This document shows positions 48,781 through 60,529 of a DNA stretch of 64,000 nt, one piece after another. The stretch lies in assembly GCA_029891345.1 (NCBI GenBank), contig CM057005.1, forward strand, positions 61,087,760 through 61,151,759, in the 5' to 3' direction. This stretch comes from Dryococelus australis (Eukaryota; Arthropoda; Insecta; Phasmatodea; Phasmatidae). The translations under genes and the position numbers were made by a program. The stretch's first letter is position 1. Every line of letters begins with the position of its first letter. The notes below the pieces were generated by a model that ran no database searches, was not told the DNA's origin, and saw nothing but the letters and a program-made list of their open reading frames with translations.

Positions 48781-49285
48781 CATTAAATAAATTCACCAAT
48801 AGTAATTATTTTGTTGCAGCAACATTAGAGTTTTTCCTATGTGATTCATGTCTATGCGCGTCGTGATAAGTAGATAACATGAAGTTTGAAGGAAATAAAT
48901 GTTTAAGAGAATTCCTGTAAGCAGAAAAATTGTCTACGTCGTTTTCAAATACCAAAAAAAAAATGGGTTATTTTAAAAGCTGACTTTTGGAATCACCTGC
49001 AGGCACAATAATTATAACATCGTATTTCTGGAGACCAAAAAAAAAAAAAATTATCTGACTGATCTTCCTGTCTTCAAGAAACGAAATTACAGTATTTGAT
49101 AAGAAACTAATTCAATTAATTTATGCAACTATCTGAACCGCAAACGGGCTCTGTAAACCCACATTACTGAGCTCGACATTATATTAGCCTTCTGTGTACT
49201 TTACAAGTTGTTTAACGGACTTCGCGAGGGAAGCAGAAATTACAGAAATGATACAAATAGGCTATTTGAGTTATGAAGAGAACAT
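48781..49285. other. Gene-less stretch
   Basis: Nothing supported. Confidence 0.5.
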
Positions 49286-49698
49286 TATAGTCTATTCGCG
49301 GGTTCTTCAAACTTTTTTAATCAAACCTTTGAAAAATTATCACATGTATGACGTGTTTGGTTGTTTCCTAGAAACTTCATATATGGCAACTCTTTTATAC
49401 TTGTGTTAATATAAAATTGCCTTATTGGTGGTTAAATTGAGATTTTACTTATATTTTTACATTAATTATTATACTTCATTTATTATTTATATTAATAGAA
49501 ACAGGGAGAAAATAGGTGTGTGGGTAATCCCTCGCAAGAAATAGTTTTTATGCAAAATATTATTACAATGAGTGCGCGTTTTATTGGGTCTAATTTTTGA
49601 TTCGGTTAGTCTTTGTTTGCATTAGGCGAAGGAATATCCCGGAAGTACAACTTTAGCAGGGCTTCAGCAGAGCGCAAAGTAACCGTGAATGGACTATA
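49286..49698. mobile_element. TIR element, family 2 (complete)
   Basis: Left end tatagtctattcgcgggttc; right end aaagtaaccgtgaatggact then ata. It is 413 bp. The reverse complement is collinear with 17,852-18,140 and 61,079-61,370. Its outermost bases (TATAGTCyATTCaCGG) resemble some family-1 ends. Confidence 0.65.
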
Positions 49699-50624
49699 TA
49701 TGGGCATCGTGTTACAAATAATTAATGAATATAAACATTGATGCTTGCCCAGCCACTGGTAGCAACTATTAAGTTAGAAGTAAGTCGACTGTACACTGCA
49801 CTACGCAAACTAAGGTACTAATTATTTGTGCGCGTCTGCATGCCGGCGTCCTATTGGTACATAACCCCACACCGGACGGGCTTACCAAACTAAGAAGTCA
49901 CCATTATTGGTTAGTCGTCAGCCGATGAGCGTAGACGAGCTGTCTGCGTCCGAATTACGACTTGCCACGCATGACGCAAGATACAGTACATATGTTCATT
50001 TTGGTAACTAAAAAAATTTTCATTTTTTGTTTGCGAAAATTATAGTTGACGTTTCTTAGCGCTTATATAAGATCATCATAATAACTAGCTACGTTAGGAA
50101 AGCAAATCCGTGGGAATTTTGCCCGAAATAGACTCCCGCTTAGCTCTCAACGAAGTGATGATTATTTTTCTTTATTTAATATTGAATAAGAAAATAGCTA
50201 AAATCAAAATCAAAACTTCAAGGTAAAAATAAATACAGGAAATTATACCAAGTGATGAAGTTTCAGCAGAAATAAATGACAATAAAGGAAAGAAAGATGG
50301 TCTAACTGATTAATAATCTCACTGCATCATTGTATAGATACTATTAAAATACCAATATTCCACTACCCGTTATTAGCCTGTTAACCTGTGGGGGAAAAAT
50401 TGCAAAATCTTCCTGGCTCGAGAGTGCAACAAGGTCGCGTGGCTTCACTTTCGTGACCAGAAGAGGTCAAACGTCGACAACCTCCCACAACGCGAATAGC
50501 ACCTGCGATCGATTAGCAAACGCAACACATCCAACATGAGTATAAACGTAAGAGCAAATGAACTATAGACGTAGACAACCATTACAGCCGTGTTGAGTAT
50601 TCCATTCAATGAAGGCTCTCTTTA

Positions 50625-50628
<4 letters not shown>

Positions 50629-50659
<31 letters not shown>

Positions 50660-50686
50660 ATCTATCTATCTATATATCTATCTCTG
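50629..50686. repeat. (TC)n / (TATC)n microsatellite
   Basis: A run of tc followed by tatc-type units. Confidence 0.9.
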
Positions 50687-51447
50687 TTTATATACGCACG
50701 TGCATTGAGGACTGTACTCATTATTCTTATCTCCAAGTCGAAATGTAGTGAGGTGGTGTCTTATGCAAAAGTGGAAAGAATGGCCTTACAATAATCGTGA
50801 TGCGAGGTACGCGTCCTTGAACTTCTAAATTTCAAATTATTATATTTACAAATATAAGAAAATACTTAAAGATCAGTCGTCATATTACTGAGTTTTTTTT
50901 TTTTTTTTCGTGAAGTAGATAAGTTATCTGCAAAAGTTTGATGGGTAATACCACTCCAGTAATAAAACAGGGTTGTGTTGTTATCGCAAATATTTTGAAA
51001 CTCGGAGCTGAGTTTAATGATTTTAGAGTATTGAGGACATGGAAGCCTTTTACGTTTATATTACAACATTTATAGTTGCAGAGGTTTGATTTTGTAAACT
51101 AACATTCATGTTTAAATTCGCAAGAAAAAATATAGTCCATAAGTAGCAATCCAAGGCGAACACACCTTGAGGAAAATAGCTACACAGCATAAAATTTTTA
51201 TTTCTGCCGTACAGCGTTTTATGATCGGATTGAATGGGACCCCATGAATTATAAAAAATTTCACGTTCCAATTTCCAATTTTACAATTAGAACTTGGAGG
51301 TTCCATGGCAAGAATGTTTTCTTTTTTTCAATATAGTCATTTTAAAATCAGGACTCGTACATCCTTTAATAATCGTTGGAGGACATAAGTTGTGTTATTT
51401 TCGTTCTCATTTTGCATAAGGTATCATCTTACACATTTTTACTTCAA

Positions 51448-51455
<8 letters not shown>

Positions 51456-51489
<34 letters not shown>

Positions 51490-51493
51490 CACA
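51456..51493. repeat. (TA)n / (CA)n microsatellite
   Basis: atatat run followed by acacac. Confidence 0.9.
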
Positions 51494-53474
51494 TGTTAGG
51501 CATAAGAGGCATTTATATTTCAAAGGTGGGCAAAATAACATAAGGTACATTAAACGCAACGTAAAACCTCATGTTAATTTTATGATGTTAATGAAGCAGT
51601 TTTAGAATTCGTCAACAGTAAACTTTTAATAACAGTAACAAAATACATATACACCAAAAATATACCATGGTAGCCAAGAGCTTGAGGTTGATTAAGATGC
51701 GATGATATAAATATTAACATAATTATTTTAACCACCCTTACGAACGTAGGAATCAGTTTACCGAAAACAAAAAATAAATACAATGCCAGCAACACACGGT
51801 GTTATTTCGCCAATTTTTTCGCCATGAATTACTGTTGAATGTAGGGCCTCTGCGCAAGATGTGATCACTTTGTTATTTTCTATGTGTTGTTGAGGGTCCT
51901 CATTGTCTGCTGGAGAGAAGTTTTGATTGAAAATTTTTTTTCAAAGCGAAAAGCGTTGTGGAGAGAAAAAAAAAAATGAAGAGATCTTAACTGAATGAAA
52001 ATCGTATTGAAGAAGAAAAAAGAACTTCAGTTGCGTGTTTTATAAAAAGTCGTTGGCGTTCAATTGGAAACAATACTACCATAGAACAAAAGAATACGGT
52101 TTTTAAAAATTTAGCTTTGGCCGTATAAAACGAATAAGCACAGGTCACGTTCACAGATATAGGTCTTGGGTTCAATTATAATTCAAGTGACTCGTGTTCT
52201 GAAGTCCATTTGGATATACAGATATTCAGATAAGTAACCATTAAATTTATGCACTCTTAAAAGCAACACATTTCTTCAACTGTTTGTATTTTCGTATTTA
52301 GCCACCAAATAAATAAAGTAACTAAAACTTATTTACACAGAATATGACTGAAATTTAAACACGTGGAATTCTTGAGATTTTATTATGAATTTAATAAATT
52401 TGTTCGTGTGTTTCCGTAATTATCATAAATGGATTAAAATGTTTTACGTTATTAATGCCCACTTTTGAATTTATCGTTGGTATTTAGGTTGTAAGTTAAC
52501 GAGCATTGAAATAAAACTATATTACGAAATTATTAACCGTTGTAAATAAATTATACAAATTCGTGTTTTTTGTTTTTTTAATTTTATAACTCTTACTCAA
52601 ACAATTTAGTAACACCGGATAATTGTGATGGATATAATTGGAATTATATTTACAACAGGATATGTAAATTCGCAGTGAGTGAACAGCTTTTGTTTACTTG
52701 TTTAGGAAGTGTTTTAAATCCCGAATGAAAAATAAGTATTATATTGTATATTTATTATATGTTCCTATGTAAATATGCTTATGTGAAATTAAAGAAAACA
52801 AATTATTTAATTAGTGAAATTGTGTAACACGTTAAGAAAAACCACACAATAATTTGTTTTAATTATTGATTCTTTCGCATCTTAATTAAATTGTTCTCTG
52901 CCAAGTGAGAGTTAGACGATCGCAGTAGGAGGAACGCATTGATCGGATTTGGGGAGATGCCAACTCTTTGACAAAGGCTCTATCTGCCTATTGTCCCAAG
53001 TATTGGACTTGCCTCAAAAACATTTGAGGTGGGAGACCTACTTTAAACGAAGAAGCGACAGGAAGCCATTATTAAAGCATCGTTCCTGAAGTTTACAAAG
53101 CTGTAAGTTTAGTAATTCCCCCCTTTTCAAAGAGAAATTGCTGCTAGCCTTCTTGAAATATAGATGAAACAGTTGGAGTGGCTTACACTTAATATGAGAG
53201 TCTACTTTTGAAGTTTTTTTTGAGGGAAAATAACGTATAGCTGGCAGCTGTAATCCTTGTCGTATACTGCAACATATTCAATTGCAATGCAAATTAAACT
53301 GGATTCACAATAAAATTGACTATTCTCCACATTAGATAGGATATCTTCGTTCGGGGACAACAGCATCTGGCATGTCGGAATAGGATCTGTGTCCGCAATG
53401 TTGCATATAAGGACATGCTAGAATTAAAAAAATGTTAATCCAGGTTAAACATGTTTTTATTTTAAAAAATACAT

Positions 53475-54400
53475 CTACATAACATTACTTAAAAATATTT
53501 GTAGTTCATATTTCAGAATGTTGTTCTTGTCGACCCAGTTACCTTCATGCTTCGAGTGACCGAGCCACCTTATGTACACACGTAAATTACATCGTTTCAG
53601 CACCCTTTCCAACAAATAAACATTGGGAAACTTCTTACGCTGGATCTCCTCTGCGTAAATAAGCCTCCGATGATGGGTTCGCTATGTAGGTCCTCGAGGT
53701 AATACATGCGCGGGTACCAATGTCGTATGAGAACCACCTTGTATAATTTCGCAGACCAGTTGTGACAATAGGCATTATGGAAAATGCCGTGCTGTTTGGA
53801 GATGCGCACCAGGTCGCCAATCTTGGATTTATGCTTGCGCATGTCCCTCCTTGTCAAAATAGCATACACATTCCGAAGCAGGGAGTCGACTTTGACATCT
53901 TCGACGAGTTTTGGCAGTAGAGCCACTTGCAGTTTCCATTCGCAATGAAATGTTTCCACAATTTGGTTTTCAGAATCCGGTGAAAAAGCTCGACGATGAT
54001 AGCCTTGCGTCCAGAGCACATGGAATAGTGATTTATGCTGTACCTTTTCATTAGTGGTGCATGGAAAGCAGAATTAAAATATTCTTTACTATCATCAGTG
54101 TAGAGATTTTTCGGTACATGTCCTTTTCTCGACACGTCCTCCATGGCCTCGGTGACGTCACATGCATTCTTCGACTTGAGCGGTCTGGACCAGGCATACT
54201 CGGAAAACGTGTACATTATGGTCGAAATGTAGCAGTGGCCTTTATTCGCACGAGCAAAGTCTTGCGTTTCGATCAGGTCGGATTGGAAAGTATCGTTCAG
54301 CTCTTTAATGACGTACTTTCTCCAAGCATAATTCATTCTGGCCGACATGTGCACTACCCCAGAAACGGCATATTTCGTTATATCACGACACAGTCAGCTT
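53475..54400 (-). pseudogene. int: Polinton integrase with C-terminal chromodomain (broken)
   Basis: This DDE integrase (retroviral-type rve fold) inserts the element and produces the 6-bp duplication. The core (54,354-53,854) keeps QSDLIE (first acidic residue, D26), YTDDSKEYF (second, D87/88) and IVELFHR (E122), so all three catalytic positions are readable. A frameshift near 53,930 moves the reading to the frame of 54,019-53,597, with GDLVRISKQHGIF and YYLEDLHSEPI. A second shift near 53,640 leads to the chromodomain-like end (YIRWLGHSKHEGNW, stop at 53,475). The N-terminal zinc-binding part is not visible. The products of the broken frames cannot form one enzyme. Confidence 0.8.
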
Positions 54401-54409
54401 CGACGAGTT

Positions 54410-55265
54410 CTTCGCTGATGGATATTATCTCGTTGGTGTGTGACCAGTTGCCTGCAGACTGCGAAGCGACCAGTAGCCATAGTCTATCGACGATTGTGTT
54501 CAGATCGTCCCAAAACATGTAGTCTATCTTCCGTTTGGCGTCGATCTACTGCAGCAGTAGACCCTATCCAAAAGCTTCGACCAATCCTGGAAACAGTCCT
54601 GCGATAATGTCGAATTTCGCATGTGTCGTTTCCTTAAAGCACTATGTTGAGAGGTTATCATTTGTGTAATGAGGACGACTGGGCTGTGCAGGTGATGGTA
54701 CTTGCACAAATCCGATTGGCTGTAGTGTCCAGGATGCCTACAAAACAAAAGTTTGCAAATACCATGCATCAATTTCACCTTACATTTGTCGATCTGCATC
54801 ACATCTCCTGAAAAAAAAAAAAACATCATTTCCTTGTTTCCAAGAAACCATTTTTCATTGTGGTGTCACAAGCCGTACATCTTATCGCTTTTCTGATCGG
54901 AGTAGGAAGCGATATAGTGCCTGACTAAGGTGCCCACCTCTGGTCTACACTCTTGTGCCCGTTTCCATTCTAACGCATGCAACAAATCGATCAGGGACTG
55001 ATCTTTTCGTCGTTTGTGATGCCCCCTTCCGATTCGGGCAGTTCTGAACTTCCTTTCCATTTATGCATCGGGGTTGGTCCTTTCAACTTGATTTCGTGTT
55101 TGATATCTGGCCGAAGCAAAGCTTTCTCCTGGCATTGTCGACCAAGTTCGTCGAGATGGCTGGATATCGGCTTGTATGTCTGTTCCTTTCGTTTTTCGAG
55201 AGCCAGTCTGTAACTTTTCATGAGTAGATATTTCGCGCGAACAACTTCGATGGCGCGCTGCAGCT
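54410..55265 (-). pseudogene. Conserved Polinton gene of unknown function, left-arm copy
   Basis: Located between the capsid-like gene and integrase, as in related insect Polintons. The N-terminal part is charged and probably helical (from 55,221: MKSYRLALEKRKEQTYK). A basic/acidic linker with SELPESEGG follows. Past two frameshifts, in the frame that continues the C-terminus, WDDLNTIVDRLWLLVASQ (about 54,521-54,468) matches a motif often seen in these elements (WDD-N-LVDRLRLL). Stops and shifts occur near 55,000, 54,870 and 54,650. The function of this gene is not known to me. An inverted second copy begins at 56,905. Confidence 0.6.
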
Positions 55266-55279
55266 CAGTTGTGAGTTTG

Positions 55280-55735
55280 GTTCGGTCCGCCGATTGCAGG
55301 TATCAAAGCGGGATAGAATCCTTCCATTTTTTCTCCTCTCCTCTTGGACATTCGTCTCCCTTTCTTCGCCCCAATGCCCATCTTCACCTTGGCTTTCATC
55401 GCATTGGAAATGCCAAACGCGGCTACTTTTTCATATCCGAATCTGGTGTCCTGTGCACGATGTATTTTGTCCGCCCTCTGTGCGAATATCTTGCCTACAT
55501 GGTGTCCGTCTTGCAGATCCTTGTGCTGGGAATAGGCTATTTCGTGCCACTTGCATGTCTCGTCCAGCGCAGTGATACCCGTATCGTTGCATGCTAGCCT
55601 TTTAGTTAGATTGGTTCCCGGCCCGCAGAGCCTGTATCTGGGAATGTGCAGCTCGAATGGTGGATTGTTGATCAGCGTATCGACGTTACTTCATCCAGAT
55701 TTGATCTTTCTGCTATGAGCCGTCACACACTACTA
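55280..55735 (-). pseudogene. Minor capsid-like protein with PLA2-type motif
   Basis: The minus-strand translation shows RYRLCGPGTNLTKRL, a glycine loop like the calcium-binding loop of parvovirus-type phospholipase A2. About 15 residues later comes DETCKWHEIAYSQHKD, where the family has C-x-x-H-D-x-x-Y. The catalytic histidine is kept but the following Asp reads Glu. A lysine/arginine-rich tail (KKGRRMSKRRGEK) follows and the frame ends near 55,280. Insect Polintons and adintoviruses carry comparable PLA2-bearing virion proteins, and in parvoviruses the domain helps virions leave endosomes. The C-terminus seems truncated at the junction with the inverted arm. Confidence 0.6.
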
Positions 55736-55800
55736 TGTTACGAACCGATATATACTCGACCTTAACACATTTTCGTTTTAGTATCATGAGATAATCAAAC

Positions 55801-56460
55801 ATGACATTAGTCTTGCCATCCGCATTACCGAAGGAGATGCCGAAACCCCACACAGTGCACATCACAGCAAGCAGTTGCTCAATACCGTGAGACGATTGAT
55901 TTGTGGACTGTCAAGTTGTATCAAGACACGTGTGCTTCTTACCCTTTTGGAGGAACCGAATGGACTTAGGTTCGAGAAAGTGTACCTGTATTTCAAATTA
56001 CTCCAACAACCGAAATACCAGCATCTAGCACGAGTAAAGCAGGCCATGGATGGTGTGCAATATTTCCCTTGCAGCGATAACGATACCATCGTGCCATCGA
56101 GTGAAGCATTGCCAAACTCCGTATTCATTTTCGATAATGCAGCGTGTGAGAAACATACTTACATCCAGGAGTATGTTAGCATGGGACAGAATGCGAACGT
56201 GGACTGTGCGTAAATGAGTCAAACTTCTTCGCACATGGCAAAACAGTTTTCATGCGACAATGTGAATTTCCTCGTCTTATTTCGCATGGAAGATACAAAT
56301 TTGGGGCATGCATATCATGACCACGTCAATACGGACATGGCATTGACAGAGTTTAAAGATATGTGTTCTTTGTAATGGGACTAGGAATATTGCATATTGG
56401 TGATCGATAAGGTTTCGCCGGTACATAAGGGAAGGTACAGACGTGGCTTCTATCAGTTTA
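55801..56460 (+). pseudogene. Polinton packaging ATPase (FtsK/HerA-like), broken
   Basis: Reading starts at the ATG at 55,801 (MTLVLPSALPK), and a stop or frameshift follows near 55,885. The next frame carries a Walker A-like GLSSCIKTRVLLTLLEEPNG, where the invariant Gly before Lys reads Ile, so nucleotide binding would be lost. PNSVFIFDNAACEK is the Walker B region with its last Asp changed to Asn. An in-frame stop at 56,211 precedes FSCDNVNFLVLFRMEDTN and HDHVNTDMALTEF. This enzyme drives DNA packaging into capsids. It is divergent from the capsid-like gene, with about 65-100 bp between them holding an AT-rich putative bidirectional promoter. Confidence 0.75.
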
Positions 56461-56467
56461 TAGTAAG

Positions 56468-56853
56468 ATGTCGGCCATGAGTCGCAATGCCATTCCCAAG
56501 TTCGGACATGGTCTACGTTCCGATGATGATGGGAATGTGTTCACGGAAGCTCGCCTCACTGCTGTTCACAGGGACCTGTAGCTCCTTAGGCAAAAGATTG
56601 AGAGCATGACAAATTAAGTGGTGAAATATTTGGTGGTCATCGAACGGCACGTAGAGGGAGCAGATACGCGGATAATAAACCTGAACGTGTCGAATGCGCA
56701 GAGACAGGACGAATTGAAGGCTCTTCAAAATACGTTAAAATGTCCAAACTGGCTGCGAAAACCGATGTTGCGAGGCATAGCAAGATGGTGCTGGATACGT
56801 GCATCGACCGACTAGAAATGATCGAAAATTCACTTTCCTCAACTCGAGAGTGA
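56468..56853 (+). pseudogene. Coiled-coil protein of the Polinton, broken
   Basis: The ATG at 56,468 follows the ATPase closely. The N-terminus MSAMSRNAIPKFGHGLRSDD and the heptad-like body (RLTAVHRDL, then VVKYLVVIERHVEGADTRI and NAQRQDELKALQ) suggest a short structural coiled-coil protein of about 128 codons. Stops at 56,578 and 56,617 and a frameshift near 56,740 disrupt it. The last residues (IENSLSSTRE) end at 56,853. I recognise the position and style as typical of Polintons but cannot name a function. Confidence 0.5.
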
Positions 56854-56904
56854 TTAAATTATATATACCTGTGTGGTTGTGTTTATTCCATGTTATGAAT
56901 GATT

Positions 56905-58173
56905 GCGGACTGAACCGAACCGACGGCTGAGCTGTGACGGGCTATCGAAGCTGTTCACACGAATTATCTACTCGCGAAATGTTACAGTCTGGCTCTCGAG
57001 AATAGAAAGGAAGAATCTTACAAGCCGATAACCAGCCATCTCGACGAACTTGGTCGACAACGCCAGGAGGAAGCTTTGCCTCGGCCGGACACCAAACGTG
57101 AAATCAAGGTGAAAGGACCGACGCCGGCTCGTAAACGGAAAATAAGTCTGGAACTGCCCGAATCGGAAGGGGGCATCACTAGCGACGAAGACGATTTGCC
57201 CTTGATCGATTTGCTGCATGCGCGAGAACGGAAACGAACACAAGAGAGTGTACCTCAGAATTGGGAACCCTGGTCAGTCACTGCATCGCTTCATACTCCG
57301 ATCGGGAGACCGACAAGATGTGCAGCTTGCGACACCTCGACAAAAAATCGTTTCTCGGAAACAAGGAAGTGATGTTTATTCCAGATGTGATGCAGATTGG
57401 AAAACACAATGTGGAATTGATGCATGATGTTACGAAATCATCCTCACTGTGCACGCTACGGTTTATACAACAAAGTTGAAAAAGCGGGCCACAAGAAGGT
57501 TTATAAAACACAGAGTCAAAACAACGGGCCGCTTCGAGAGTCAGTAAACTAACCAAGAAATTCGCGAGGTTAGTCAGAAAATGTGGGTCCAGCAAACCTC
57601 ATGAAATTCCTTCTATACACTAACAAACTACTGGGAAACTCCGCCCACGGTGCACAGCGGGAACCAATAGAAAGATATTTCTAAAACAAGCACGTGGGGT
57701 GGGGCGAGAAGTGAGAAGGGAGCCATGGAGCTAGCCAAGGGTGCAGTCGGCCACAGGTCACCGGAGCAGCCAGCTGGGGTTCCAACCAGAAGGTCTGGGC
57801 GACGAGTCCCGGGCGAGGCAATGGTGAGTGCTATTCCTTCTATGTTTCTATGTAAGTCGATATTTTATACAGTAAAATAACTTAGTACAATTTCGATTTA
57901 CTATTCATCTTATTTACTATAATCCTTCCTATCTTCCCCCTTTCTAAATCTTATAAGATGATGTTGTCAACTTATAAGAATGGTTTGTGCGAACTTTTGT
58001 TTCGTAGACATCACGGACACTATACCCAATCTGATAATGCACAAGTACAATCGCATGCTACAGTCCAGTAGCTCTAATTACGCGAACGATAACCCCTCAA
58101 CATGGCGATGTAAGGACAAAACCTATGCGAAATTCTGCATTCTCGCGGACTGTTTACTTGATTGGTAGAAGCT
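56905..58173 (+). pseudogene. Inverted second copy of the conserved Polinton gene, interrupted
   Basis: 56,905-57,430 matches minus 55,290-54,770, including KREIKVKGPTPARKRK and LELPESEGGITSDED. It keeps FLGNKEVMFIPDVMQIGKHN, where the left copy is more damaged. The match is broken at about 57,430 and resumes at 57,978-58,173 (ANDNPSTWRCKDKTYAKF), ending before the WDD motif. The gap is a 0.5-kb insertion. It contains multiple frameshifts, so it is a dead copy. Its presence in opposite orientation defines the right arm. Confidence 0.65.
57432..57977. other. Insertion inside the right-arm gene copy
   Basis: Absent from the left arm. It contains a GC-rich part (57,630-57,830) with ccgccc and ccaat-type words, an ATG in good context (gccATGG, 57,725) opening about 33 codons (MELAKGAVGHRSPEQPAG...) and gtgagt directly after them (57,823), followed by AT-rich sequence. 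atgatgtt occurs at both boundaries (57,424-57,431 and 57,958-57,965), a possible target duplication though not exactly at the junction. Identity unknown. Confidence 0.4.
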
Positions 58174-58472
58174 AAAGACGTCGCCTGCCACATGCGCATC
58201 CTGGTGGTTTAATTTTCGTAAAACGCATAACTGATTAACATAGTATTTTTGTAAATTTTAATAACTAATACATTTTTTCACTGAAATAATTTTGTACTAA
58301 AACAATTTTTAGGGATGACGGCGGGAAGACAATTCAACATGGGCGAAACGCCTACCAATATGGCGGGTAGCACCAACCAACATGGCCGCCGCCCACGCTT
58401 GTGACGTCATGGCGGACAACTCTGACTCCGACATGCCAGATGCAGTCGTCCCCGAATGAAGATAACCTATCT

Positions 58473-60529
58473 ACTGTCCACTTAAGCAGCGAAACATATT
58501 ACTGCCTTACTTATATTATAGAGCACTCACACAGGAACTTACTTACAGGTTATTGAAAGTTAACTAAGCTCTTTTAAAATAAATTTATGAATAAATCAAT
58601 TTTTCAGAAATACATAATTTTGTCAAAGTAATTAAATAACCCCACGCAAAATAAGCGTATATTTAGAAGGAATATATCAACATATGAACTTATTATTTAA
58701 AATGTAGTGATAACATTAATGATAACATAATACAGTTTTTTTACAAGTAATAGTTGGAATCCTAGAATAAAGGTCTCCATTTCTCTAATATTAATTCAAC
58801 ATCGCTCATATGACGCATTTTTACTAATTAATTTTTGCATTCTTGCCTTGTCGATAAAGAAAGATAAATGCGCTAAACGTAATTTTGGAGGTTAGCTCTT
58901 AAGTTCAAAACGTAAAATCTTACCTTGCTTAACTGTTCCACTTTCTTTGTCAGTTTTTGATTAACTGATACATTTTTTACAGTTTTTTTGTTGTACTCCG
59001 ACGTAGTTTATTATTTATAACATTTCAAGCAGTATACCGAATTGGCAAATGTATCTATGTGCAAATAATTTGGTGATATTAAATAACGTATTGAAAGTAA
59101 ATCTTGAGAATTTTTAGCCACGTATAGCACATTAAGCTGGCGGCATTGTGTTGGGATCCTATTGTTCTGGTCTCGACCTTTGTCACAAACCAAACAGCAA
59201 TCCAAACGTTAATGACTGACTGGATTGGGGAGCTGTGGCTCATACTTACGAGACTGGGTTAACTGTGATGTCTTTATATAAAACCCAAATAAATGACAGT
59301 TATTACAGCACTCTACAATGGCATGTGTTAAAGCGGGGGAGCCACTTACGATACTGTTAAGCAATTAAGCAGAAACCAAGTTATTAATAAGTTGTTGAAG
59401 TCCCTGAAGCTATTGGAACTTTGTCACCCAAGTCTTGATGGCCGAAGGCTGCTTGCAATCACGTCTCGGTAGCGGCCGCTGGCTGACGTCAGGCCTCGTT
59501 TCAAGTCTGCTCCGGTATTTAACAGTCGGCGTCGTTTGTAAACTAAGATGCTGTTTTCCGAACGTCGCTCAGCTTGTGGCCTCGCCCTGGTTGCAGCGGT
59601 GTGTCGCTTCTCGTGCGTAGGGTGCCCGCTCTAGCCCGTGTCATGGGCATGGCTTGCCCCGCACCATAACACTAAGAACCCCAATGAACACTTTTGTTGC
59701 AGTTCAGAGACACGACGAGTAACCACTACATTTATATATCACCCGTTAAAGAAATATCGCTACGAAATCCTTTGATACTACACGTGGATCGTATCTTGAG
59801 TGTTATCAAAACTTAATAAAATCTGAGCCTAATAAGAAACAGTGTTTTTTGTCATTCTTAGTAAACATACCTAAACCTAAGCAAGAAAAATTTCACTTAA
59901 GCTAAGGGTGAGGAGATTATCCACTTTCGATGTACGTTTTATAAATATTAGAGAGGAATTATTTGGAATTTGGAAGTTATGTTCGTATTGGTGCAGACAT
60001 TAAGTAAATATATGTAAGTAAATGCGATTTTATATTTAGAAACTTGGTGAGCATAAAGCTGACATTTTTGTGTTGATATACGTTTGAAAATTTATATATC
60101 CTGAATAATTTTCGCTAAACGTGTATTGGGCACTATAAATTTCCACGGAATTTTGATTTCTTATTTGGGAGATGTTCGGTACAGCCACCGTGTTTTACAA
60201 AAAGCAACGTGGATTCGAATATCAATATACAAGGTGTTTGTATGTCAAAGCATGCTGTTATGTGCAATTTTAAAGATAAACAGGTTAGGACATAACAGAT
60301 TCAAGAGATAAAATATGAAAAAAAAGAGGGGGGTGGGTAGAAAGAAATGCTTTGGGCGGCTTTTGTGTAAAAGAAAACATAGAGCTATTTATTATATCTT
60401 TAGGGGACTCTGTTCAACGATAGTAATATATAGAAGTAAGTCGGTGAGGGATAGTAAGGAAAGGGACCTACTCAACCTTGAACTCGCGACCGCATGCCGT
60501 CCACGTAACGAAGAAGACAAGGCAGCTGG
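58473..60529. other. Gene-less stretch
   Basis: AT-rich except for a GC-richer patch at 59,430-59,670 that could be a promoter or LTR fragment. No gene is supported. Confidence 0.5.

Larger units (their letters stand above)
49699..53333. other. Long gene-less stretch
   Basis: AT-rich with microsatellites. It includes a GC-richer word cluster at 52,900-53,100 without a recognisable family. Confidence 0.5.
53334..58472. mobile_element. Second Polinton remnant with inverted-duplicated end
   Basis: The left end AGATAGGatatcttcg and the right end cgaatgaagataaCCTATCT are inverted copies, with AG/CT termini as in Polintons. The inverted match runs inward over ggggac-acagcatctggcatgtc. A second inverted block follows: minus 55,290-54,560 against plus 56,905-57,430 and 57,978-58,173. 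Between the arms are capsid-like, ATPase and coiled-coil genes. The right arm lacks integrase and has a 0.5-kb insertion. The flanks cacatt and actgtc do not match, so no target duplication is preserved. All genes are broken. Polymerase, major capsid protein and protease are absent. Confidence 0.7.

Noticed and set aside
54061-54522. Plus-strand 153-codon frame opposite the integrase
   Set aside because: Antisense shadow of the integrase, which has clear catalytic motifs on the minus strand.
55220-55597. Plus-strand frames opposite the capsid-like gene
   Set aside because: Antisense shadows. The minus strand shows the PLA2-type motif.
53328-58478. Target-site duplication of the second Polinton
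   Set aside because: The six bases outside each AG/CT terminus (cacatt and actgtc) do not match, even with one-base shifts.
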